DNA of 6,496 nt from Micromonosporaceae bacterium (GTDB taxonomy: Bacteria > Actinomycetota > Actinomycetes > Mycobacteriales > Micromonosporaceae), in NCBI GenBank assembly GCA_019690055.1, contig JADGGF010000263.1, forward strand, positions 1 through 6,496, written 5' to 3'. Below, one piece after another: positions 1-6,496 of the stretch; position 1 is the first letter of the stretch, and each line of letters begins with the position of its first letter. A program made the translations under genes and the position numbers. The notes beneath the pieces are model-generated. The model was not told the origin of the DNA. It made no database searches and was given only the letters and a program-made list of their open reading frames with translations.

Positions 1-1
1 C

Positions 2-2161
2 ACGGGGGGGTTGATGGGGGCGGACGGGGGGCTGAGTTGGAAGCAACTGCTCACGACGCTGCCGCCGGTGCCGGAGGACAGCCCGCTGGTGGTGATCCCG
101 TACATTCTCGGCCTGCTCACCGGGGTGGTCGGTTTCGGCGCCGCCCAGCGGTTGTCGCGCCGGGTGCGGCCCGGAACGGTCGCCGCGTTGCTGCGGGCCG
201 GAATCCCGGCGTTGCCGACCGCGGCCGCCCTGGCCCTGGTGCTCGCGCTCGGGACCAACGAGCCCGCGGCGAAGCTGTTCGACGGTGTGGTCTTCGGCGT
301 CGGCACCCTCGTGTGGACCTCGGCGCGGCTGCGGCGCCTGCGGCCGCCGACCCGGTCCAGCTCCCGGCCGGTCCGCCGCGCCGCGCTGGCGGCCGGCGTG
401 CTCGCCGCCGCCGCGGTAGCCTCGGTCGTCATCACGCCGCTGCTGCCCGGAGCCCGAACCTCACGGACGGTCCTGCGCGACTACGTGGTGCCGCCGTTCA
501 ACCTGTCGGACTACCCGAGTCCGCTGGTCGGGTTCCGCAAGTACACCGAGGACGCCAACCGGTTGTGGGACCAGGTCCTGTTCACTGTGGACGGGCTGCC
601 CGAGGGCGCGGTCGTGCGCATCGCCACCCTCGACGACTACGACGGCTCGGTGTGGCGGGCGACCGACGAGGCGGCGTTCCGGCCCGGCACCCGGGTCGGC
701 GAAGCGACCGGCCCGCTCACGACCGTGCAGGTGACTATCGGCGCGGCGTATGCGGCGGCGAATGACGTCAACGCCTGGTTGCCGGAGGTGGGGCAGGTGT
801 CCAAGGTGGACTTCGCCGGCCCCCGCGCGGACGCGCTGAGCGCCAGCCTGCACTACAACCGGGACCTGTCGGCCGGCATCGTCACCGTGCGGCTGAAGGA
901 GGGCGACAGCTTCACCCTCACCACCACGCTGATGAACCCGGTGATGCCGGTCGACGCCCAGCCGTACGCCCGGCCCGAGCTCACCGAACCGGCCTCGGCC
1001 ATTCTCTCGGCCAAGGTGGCCGAGTGGACGGCCGGGGCGACCGACCTACCGTCCAAGCTGGACGCGGTCGCCAAGTGGTTGCGGACCAACGGTGCCTACA
1101 CCGACGGGGGCAAGGGCGAGGAGCAGTTCCTGCCCGGCCACAGCGTCGGGCGGTTGACCGCGTTCATCCAGGACCGGCAGCCGGCCGGCAACGACGAACA
1201 GTACGCGGCGGCGTACGCGCTCGTCGCCAACTACCTGGGCATCCCGGCCAGGGTGGTGCTCGGCGCCCGACCGGACGCCACCGGAACCGTGCGTGGGCAG
1301 AACGTGCACGCGTGGGTGGAGGTCCGAGTCGCCGACGGGACGTGGGTACCGATTCCGGAGACGGAGTTCATGCCGGACCGGTCCAAGCGCCCGGATGAAC
1401 GTCCGCCGGAGAGGTTCGAGGAGCAGCAGGCCGCGGTGGTGCCGCCACCGAACGCGGCCCAACCACCGCGGACCCGGACCGACACCAGCCAGGAGGAGCC
1501 GCCCGCGTACCCCATCTCCGACCCGACCCTCTGGGAGCGGATCTGGCCCTGGCTGCGCCTGGTGTTGACCTACGCCGGCCCGCCCTTGCTGTTGCTCGGC
1601 CTGGCCATCGGTGCGGTCCTCGGGACGAAGGCCAACCGGCGCCACCGCCGCCGCACAACCCGGTTGCCGGCCAACCGGTACGCCGGCGCCTGGCAGGAGC
1701 TGGTGGACCGAGTGCGGGATCTCGGTGAGGTGCGCCGACCGTTGCGCGAGCCCGGGATGGTCCACGCGGTGACCCGGCGGGCCCATGCCGCCGCGCTCGA
1801 CTCGGCGAACCTGCTGCCCCCGGGGACGTTCACCCAGCTCGCTCTGGCGGTCGATGAAGTCATTTATGGCGATGCCGAACCATCGGCCCAGGAGGCGGCG
1901 ACGTTCTGGAAGACGGTCGAGCGCGTCCGGAGGGAGCTGACCAAGGGACTGGGTGTCGTGGCCCGCCTGCGGGTTGCGCTGAGCCTGCGGTCGTTGCGGG
2001 CCGCCGATCAGGTCGTGGCGCTGCGCCGCCGGGCCCAGGCGCTCATCGAACAGCAGCGGGCTGCCGTGCGAATGGCGGGACGGTCCCGCGGCCGGCGTTT
2101 CCGCGGCGGCCGTCCGGGTAGCCGGCCCCGGCCGGCGGCGGCGGGACGAGGTGCCTCATGA
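2..2161 (+). CDS. Membrane-anchored transglutaminase-like (TgpA/DUF3488-type) protein, 5'-partial, probably catalytically inactive
   Basis: Numbering is from the in-window ATG at 14. Four hydrophobic segments lie near residues 24-44, 59-79, 88-104 and 120-142. Arg-rich loops at 45-52 and 105-122 place those loops inside, so the ectodomain from about 148 to 505 faces outward. It begins with family-like motifs (LFTVDG at 189-194, ATLDDYDG at 204-211), followed by a TGc domain at about 337-452 and a Pro/Glu-rich linker at about 456-505. A fifth helix spans about 515-537, then a basic cytoplasmic C-terminus contains an RYAGAW motif as in DUF4129-like tails. In the TGc core, GNDEQYA has Asp394 where the catalytic Cys is expected. 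His432 (NVHAWVEV) is kept, but Pro448 in WVPIPET stands at the usual Asp. A structural, binding or scaffolding role is therefore likelier than protease or transglutaminase activity. Frame 2 is open to the left edge, and relatives carry additional N-terminal helices, so I think the true start is upstream. The alternative is ATG 14 (or TTG 11), overlapping a TGA at 12-14 of a preceding gene. Stop TGA is at 2159-2161. The membrane/TGc family call is confident; the function is inferred. Confidence 0.88.
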   Translation, partial: TGGLMGADGGLSWKQLLTTLPPVPEDSPLVVIPYILGLLTGVVGFGAAQRLSRRVRPGTVAALLRAGIPALPTAAALALVLALGTNEPAAKLFDGVVFGVGTLVWTSARLRRLRPPTRSSSRPVRRAALAAGVLAAAAVASVVITPLLPGARTSRTVLRDYVVPPFNLSDYPSPLVGFRKYTEDANRLWDQVLFTVDGLPEGAVVRIATLDDYDGSVWRATDEAAFRPGTRVGEATGPLTTVQVTIGAAYAAANDVNAWLPEVGQVSKVDFAGPRADALSASLHYNRDLSAGIVTVRLKEGDSFTLTTTLMNPVMPVDAQPYARPELTEPASAILSAKVAEWTAGATDLPSKLDAVAKWLRTNGAYTDGGKGEEQFLPGHSVGRLTAFIQDRQPAGNDEQYAAAYALVANYLGIPARVVLGARPDATGTVRGQNVHAWVEVRVADGTWVPIPETEFMPDRSKRPDERPPERFEEQQAAVVPPPNAAQPPRTRTDTSQEEPPAYPISDPTLWERIWPWLRLVLTYAGPPLLLLGLAIGAVLGTKANRRHRRRTTRLPANRYAGAWQELVDRVRDLGEVRRPLREPGMVHAVTRRAHAAALDSANLLPPGTFTQLALAVDEVIYGDAEPSAQEAATFWKTVERVRRELTKGLGVVARLRVALSLRSLRAADQVVALRRRAQALIEQQRAAVRMAGRSRGRRFRGGRPGSRPRPAAAGRGAS
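2148..2151 (+). promoter_or_regulatory. Ribosome binding site for the FtsK/EssC-like gene
   Basis: GAGG ends six bases before the ATG at 2158 and lies inside the last codons of the transglutaminase-like gene. It is a partial match to the anti-Shine-Dalgarno sequence. With the ATGA stop/start overlap at 2158-2161, it supports 2158 as the start and suggests that translation is coupled to the upstream gene. Confidence 0.5.
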
Positions 2162-5100
2162 AGCTGAAGTTCACCCTGCGGCGCCACAACGGCGCTCCGC
2201 CGGTCGACCTCATGGCCACTGTGGACACCGGCGCCACCGTGGGCGACCTCGCGGAGCGGTTGTGGCGGGCCGATCCGCTTCAGGGCGGGTCGCCGGTGGC
2301 GAGCCACGGTCCGGGCGCCGGCCGGGCGACGCTGGTCGTCGACAAGGGAACCGGGGTCGCCCTCGACCCGAGCGTCCGGGTGGCTGACAGCGGCCTGCGC
2401 TCGGGCATGACGGTGGCGCTGACCTGGGCGCCGGAGGCGTACGCGGCCCAACTCCAGGACACGGTGGCGGTCGTCACCGTGCTCGGGCCGGGCGGCCAGG
2501 AACTGCCCGTGCGATCCCTCAGCGCGGTCATCGGTCGGGACCCGGAGTGCGCGGTTGTGTTGAGCGATCCGCTCGTGTCGCGGCGGCACGCCCGACTCAC
2601 CATCGGCGTCCTGCCGGAGATCGTCGATCTGGGGTCGGCCAACGGCATCGAGGTCAACGGGGCCCGGGTCACCCGGGCGGTGCTCCGCCCCGACGACGTG
2701 GTTCAGCTCGGCGACACCCGGTTCACGGTGCGGGTGCTCTCCTCGGCGGCGGCCACCCTCAGCGCGGACGGGGCCGCCGACGGGCATATCCGTTCGCCGC
2801 GGCTGGATCCCCGCTACCCGGGCGAGACCTTCGAGGCCCCGGAACCGCCCAAGCCCGCGGACCCGCCCCGCTTCCCGGTGATCGCGGCGGTCACTCCGCT
2901 GATCATGGGCGGGATCCTGTACCTGGTCACGCGGTCGGCCTTCTCGCTGGTGTTCGTCCTGTTCAGCCCGCTGATGGTCATCGGGTACGCGATCGAGGGA
3001 CGCCTCGCTGGGAAGGCGGCGTTCAAGAAGGCGGTCAAGCACTTCCGGGCCGAGCTCGCCGAGCTGACGGCGCAGGCTGAGCGGGCCGCGGCGGAGGAGG
3101 TGGCCGCCCGCGGGCGCGAACATCCGACACTGTCGGAATGCATCGATGCGGTCCAGCGCCGGACCCCGCTGCTGTGGACGCGCCGGCCCGACGACCCGGG
3201 TTTCTGCGAGTTCCGGCTCGGCCTGGGGCGCCAGCCGTCCCGCAGCGAGATCACAGTGTCTTCGCGCCGGGACGTGCCGCGTGACCTCGCCGCCGAGGTG
3301 ATGGCCGTACGCGACCGGTTCAGGTACGTCGACAACGTCCCGGTGCTGGCCCAGCCGCTGGAACACGGGGCCATCGGCGTCGCCGGCCCGCGTGAGCTCG
3401 TGCTCGGGGCCGCCCGCTCCTTCGTGGCTCAGGCGGTGGCCCTGCACTCGCCCGCGGAGCTGGTGCTGGTCGCGGTGGCCGCCGACCAGCGCGCGCGGGA
3501 CTGGCAATGGCTGGCCTGGTTGCCGCACACCACCTCGCCGCACTCGCCGCTGAAGGCACCGGTGGGCCGGGCCCCGGTCTGGCCGCTCGCCGCCACCCAC
3601 GAGGAGGCGAACGCCCTCGTCTCGGCGGTCGAGGACCTGATCGCTACGCGCGAGGGCGAGCGGCGATCGGCCGGTGGTGGCTCGGCCCGCCCGGCCGGGC
3701 CCGTCGTGCTGGTCCTGGTCGAGGACGCCGTGCCGGTCGAGCGGAGCCGGCTGGTGGAGATCGCCGAGCGCGGCTGGCGCCAGGGCGTGGTCGTGCTCTG
3801 GTTGGCCGAGGACGTCACCCAATTGCCCGCCGCCTGCCGCCACTTCGTCACGGTGCAGCCCGGCTCCCCCCAGGCGGCGGCCGGGTTCGTCCACACGGGA
3901 GAGTTGGTGCAGCCGCTGCAGGTCGACCTGCTCGACGCGGCCACCGCCGACGCCCTGGGGCGGCGGTTGGCTCCGGTCGTCGACGTCGGGGCGCGGGTGG
4001 AGGACGCGAGCGACCTGCCGCGGACGGTGTCGCTGCTGTCGATCGGCGACCGTCCGGTATCACCATCGGCCGAGTACATCCTGGAGCGCTGGCGGGAGAA
4101 CCGGTCCATCCTCACCGGCCCGTACGCGACCACCGGTGGGGAGCGCAAGGCCGGCACGCTACGGGCGGTGATCGGTCGCAGCGCCGCCGGACCCCACGCA
4201 CTGGACCTGCGCGAGGACGGGCCGCACGCGCTCGTGGGTGGCACCACCGGCTCCGGCAAGAGCGAGCTGCTCCAGGCGTGGATCCTGGCGATGGCCGCCG
4301 CCCACAGCCCGCAGCGGCTGACGTTCATGCTCATCGATTACAAGGGCGGCTCGGCCTTCAAGGATCTGGTGTACCTGCCGCACACCGTCGGGCTGTTCAC
4401 CGACCTCGACCCCCACCTGGTCCGCCGGGCGCTGACCTCGTTGCGGGCCGAGTTCAAGGCCCGCGAGGAGCTCTTCGCCAAGTACCGGGTCAAGGATCTG
4501 CTGGAGCTGGAGCGGGAGGGCGTGGCCGAGGCACCGCCGAGCCTGGTCATCGTGGTCGACGAGTTCGCCGCCCTGGTCAAGGAACTCCCCGAGTTCATCG
4601 ACGGGGTGGTGGACGTGGCGCAGCGGGGACGTTCGCTGGGCGTCCACCTGATCCTCGCCACCCAGCGGCCGGCTGGTGTCATCCGGGAGAATCTGCGCGC
4701 CAACACCAACCTCCGGCTGGCGCTGCGGACCGCCGACGAGAACGACAGCGTCGACGTGCTCGGCACGCCCCAGGCAGCCCACTTCGACCCGTCGATCCCT
4801 GGCCGGGCCGTTTCGAAGACGGGGCCGGGACGCCTGGTGGTGTTTCAGGCCGGCTACGGCGGCGGCTGGACCAGCGACGCCCCGCCCCCACCGGAGATTC
4901 TTATCGAGGAGCTTCGCTTCGGTCGCGACCGCGCCGTGTGGCGGGTCCCCGAGGTGGAGCGGGCCCCCATCGACCTGGGTCCGACCGACATCCAGCGCAT
5001 GATCGGGGCCATCGTCGAGGCCACGAAGGTGGCCGGGCTGCGCCGGCCCCGCCAGCCCTGGCTGCCCGAGCTGCAGCGCGTCTACGACCTCGAGAAGGTG

Positions 5101-6496
5101 CCGCGGCGGCGTGTCGACCACGAGCTGGTCTTCGGGGTGCAGGACCTGCCGGAGCAGCAGGCCCAGCCGCCGGTGGCGTTCTACCCCGACAAGCAGGGCA
5201 ACCTGGCCGTCTACGGCACCGGTGGCTCGGGCAAGTCGACGCTGCTGCGGACCATCGCCATCGCGGCCGCGGCCACCGCCAGCGGCGGACCGTGCCACGT
5301 GTACGGGCTCGACTTCGGCAACCGCAGCCTGGCCATGCTCGAGGAACTGCCGCACGTCGGCAGCATCGTCGTCGGTACCGACCACGACCGCATCGCTCGC
5401 CTGATCCGCTGGCTCGCGGCGCTGGTGGCGGAACGCGGCGAACGCTACAGCCGGGTCGGCGCCGGAACCATCACGGCCTACCGCACCATCGCCAACGCCC
5501 CGCAGGAGCCGCGCATCCTGCTGCTCGTGGACGGGATCGCGGCGTTCCGGCAGGCGTACGAGGTCGGCGACCGCGCACGAATATTCGACGCATTGACACA
5601 GATCGCGACTGATGGTCGGGCGGTGGGTGTCCACGTGCTCATCACCGCGGACCGGCCCGCCTCGGTGCCCTCGGCCCTGGCAGCCCAGATCCAGACCCGC
5701 ATCGTCCTGCGGATGGCCGACCCCAACGACTACCAGAGCCTCGGGGTGCCGCTGGACGTGCTCAAGCCGGCCTCGCCGCCCGGCCGGGGCCTGCTCGGCG
5801 ACGTGGAGATACAGGTGGCCGTGCTCGGTGGGGCGACGGACAACTACAGCCAGGCGTCGATGGTCACCCAGCTCGCCGAGTCGATGCGCCGGGCCGGGGT
5901 CACGCCCGCCCCGGCCGTGCGGGCCATGCCCGAGCGGGTCGTGCTGGCGGAACTGCCGGCAACCGTCAACGGCCTTCCGGTGCTCGGCCTGGCCGCGGAG
6001 ACGCTGGAGCCGATGCCGTTCACCCCGGTCGGTGGGTTCCTCATCGCCGGTCCGCCCCAGTCCGGCCGAACCGCGGCCATGCGGGCCCTCGCTACGGCGC
6101 TGCGCCGCTTCGATCCCACCATGCGCCTGTACCTGTTCGTCCCCGGGCGACGGTCCGAGCTGGCCGGACTATCCCTGTGGGCGGGGTGCTACCTCGGCGC
6201 CGAGCAGGCGCGCGACGGAGCCGAACAGCTCACGGCCGTGGTGAAGGCGGCTCAGCGTCCCCCGATGGCGGTCTTCGTCGAGAACCCGATGGAGTTCGCC
6301 GCGGGGGCGGCCGACATCCCCATGCAGGAACTGGTGCGCACCTGCCTGGCCGAGGACGTCTTCGTCGTGGCCGAGGGCGAGGCGAGCACGCTCGGCAGCA
6401 CCATGGGGGTGCCTGGTCTGGTCAAGCAGAAGCGCTACGGCTTGGCGCTGTGCCCGGACCCCACCGACGGCGACCGCCTCTTCCGTACGCCGTTCC
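2158..6496 (+). CDS. EssC/EccC-like type VII secretion motor: Ub-like + FHA + 2 TM + FtsK/SpoIIIE ATPase modules (3'-partial)
   Basis: Frame 1 is open for 1446 codons from ATG 2158 to the right edge. Order of parts: a ubiquitin-like module at about 2-90; an FHA domain at about 103-195 (G126-R127, S141-x-x-H144, N162-G163, N167-G168); two membrane helices near 240-258 and 262-279; a charged helical stalk at about 283-320; a degenerate ATPase-like DUF module at about 400-600. ATPase 1 has Walker A GGTTGSGKS (694-702), the LIDYKGGSAF motif (725-734), Walker B D801-E802 and ATQRP (834-838). ATPase 2 has Walker A GTGGSGKST (1020-1028) but D1125-G1126 at Walker B. ATPase 3 has GPPQSGRT (1298-1305), with Arg for Lys, and E1375-N1376 at Walker B. 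This architecture matches EssC/YukB of Firmicutes and EccC of actinobacteria: membrane motors that bind WXG100-type substrates and power their export. Family members run about 1300-1500 residues, and the last visible segment resembles the end of ATPase 3, so perhaps only 20-60 residues are missing. The ATGA overlap indicates co-expression with the transglutaminase-like gene. The intact FHA suggests phospho-Thr recognition. A chromosome-partitioning FtsK is unlikely, given the FHA, the tandem ATPases and no visible gamma domain. The type VII role is inferred from architecture alone. Confidence 0.93.
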   Translation, partial: MKLKFTLRRHNGAPPVDLMATVDTGATVGDLAERLWRADPLQGGSPVASHGPGAGRATLVVDKGTGVALDPSVRVADSGLRSGMTVALTWAPEAYAAQLQDTVAVVTVLGPGGQELPVRSLSAVIGRDPECAVVLSDPLVSRRHARLTIGVLPEIVDLGSANGIEVNGARVTRAVLRPDDVVQLGDTRFTVRVLSSAAATLSADGAADGHIRSPRLDPRYPGETFEAPEPPKPADPPRFPVIAAVTPLIMGGILYLVTRSAFSLVFVLFSPLMVIGYAIEGRLAGKAAFKKAVKHFRAELAELTAQAERAAAEEVAARGREHPTLSECIDAVQRRTPLLWTRRPDDPGFCEFRLGLGRQPSRSEITVSSRRDVPRDLAAEVMAVRDRFRYVDNVPVLAQPLEHGAIGVAGPRELVLGAARSFVAQAVALHSPAELVLVAVAADQRARDWQWLAWLPHTTSPHSPLKAPVGRAPVWPLAATHEEANALVSAVEDLIATREGERRSAGGGSARPAGPVVLVLVEDAVPVERSRLVEIAERGWRQGVVVLWLAEDVTQLPAACRHFVTVQPGSPQAAAGFVHTGELVQPLQVDLLDAATADALGRRLAPVVDVGARVEDASDLPRTVSLLSIGDRPVSPSAEYILERWRENRSILTGPYATTGGERKAGTLRAVIGRSAAGPHALDLREDGPHALVGGTTGSGKSELLQAWILAMAAAHSPQRLTFMLIDYKGGSAFKDLVYLPHTVGLFTDLDPHLVRRALTSLRAEFKAREELFAKYRVKDLLELEREGVAEAPPSLVIVVDEFAALVKELPEFIDGVVDVAQRGRSLGVHLILATQRPAGVIRENLRANTNLRLALRTADENDSVDVLGTPQAAHFDPSIPGRAVSKTGPGRLVVFQAGYGGGWTSDAPPPPEILIEELRFGRDRAVWRVPEVERAPIDLGPTDIQRMIGAIVEATKVAGLRRPRQPWLPELQRVYDLEKVPRRRVDHELVFGVQDLPEQQAQPPVAFYPDKQGNLAVYGTGGSGKSTLLRTIAIAAAATASGGPCHVYGLDFGNRSLAMLEELPHVGSIVVGTDHDRIARLIRWLAALVAERGERYSRVGAGTITAYRTIANAPQEPRILLLVDGIAAFRQAYEVGDRARIFDALTQIATDGRAVGVHVLITADRPASVPSALAAQIQTRIVLRMADPNDYQSLGVPLDVLKPASPPGRGLLGDVEIQVAVLGGATDNYSQASMVTQLAESMRRAGVTPAPAVRAMPERVVLAELPATVNGLPVLGLAAETLEPMPFTPVGGFLIAGPPQSGRTAAMRALATALRRFDPTMRLYLFVPGRRSELAGLSLWAGCYLGAEQARDGAEQLTAVVKAAQRPPMAVFVENPMEFAAGAADIPMQELVRTCLAEDVFVVAEGEASTLGSTMGVPGLVKQKRYGLALCPDPTDGDRLFRTPF

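Noticed and set aside
12..14. TGA as the end of an upstream gene
   Set aside because: Only four codons of that frame (CGG GGG GGT TGA) are in view, too few to support a gene. I kept it only as an alternative explanation for the gene 1 start.
2008..3894. 628-codon open frame on the minus strand
   Set aside because: It lies antisense across the FHA/membrane part of the motor gene. Its product is a low-complexity Arg/Gly/His/Asp-rich string with no domain, as expected for the mirror frame of a GC-rich gene.
3507..5612. 701-codon open frame on the plus strand in frame 3
   Set aside because: It overlaps the ATPase 1 and 2 region, where frame 1 carries complete Walker motifs. Its product is Arg/Gly/Ala/Pro-rich without any recognisable fold.
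4159..5634. 491-codon open frame on the minus strand
   Set aside because: It is antisense to conserved ATPase modules, its composition is skewed, and no ribosome binding site or domain was seen.
5612..6244. Separate 210-codon plus-strand frame near the end
   Set aside because: It begins inside ATPase 2 of the motor gene, and the product is Arg/Ser/Pro/Cys-rich noise. The frame 1 protein continues intact to the edge, so there is no frameshift to explain.
2158..6496. Chromosome-partitioning FtsK or plasmid-transfer TraB/SpoIIIE
   Set aside because: The FHA domain, two membrane helices, tandem ATPase modules and LIDYKGG motif match EssC/EccC motors. No four-helix N-terminus or winged-helix gamma domain is visible.

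Overview
The window is very GC-rich (roughly 70%), with G or C at most third codon positions and both genes on the plus strand with almost no non-coding DNA. This points to a high-GC actinomycete. The protein families fit that placement, but the sequence gives no firm genus.

The window holds two large, tightly packed genes, each cut by a window edge. Gene 1 (from the left edge to 2161) encodes a multi-spanning membrane protein with an extracellular transglutaminase-like (TGc) domain and a basic cytoplasmic tail. It belongs to the actinobacterial transglutaminase/DUF3488 (TgpA-like) family. The catalytic cysteine position of the TGc fold is an aspartate and the usual third-triad aspartate is a proline, so it looks like a non-catalytic member. 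Gene 2 (2158 to beyond 6496) overlaps gene 1 by the four bases ATGA. It encodes an EssC/EccC-like FtsK/SpoIIIE motor protein of at least 1446 residues: a ubiquitin-like N-terminal module, an FHA domain with all signature residues, two membrane helices, a short helical stalk, a degenerate ATPase-like module, then three ATPase modules of decreasing completeness. No stop codon interrupts frame 1 between 2158 and the right edge.

Taken together, this is part of an operon for a type VII secretion-like (WXG100/ESX-like) apparatus. Gene 2 would be the inner-membrane motor that recognises and drives substrates. Gene 1 would be a membrane partner presenting a large ectodomain to the cell wall. The type VII assignment rests on motor architecture only, because no WXG100 substrate, EccB/D/E or mycosin gene is visible here. 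The most interesting points are the apparently dead transglutaminase translationally coupled to the motor, the intact FHA domain that suggests control by Thr phosphorylation, and the decayed third ATPase site. There is no gene-free stretch over 300 bases, and I saw no RNA gene, mobile element, CRISPR array or terminator.
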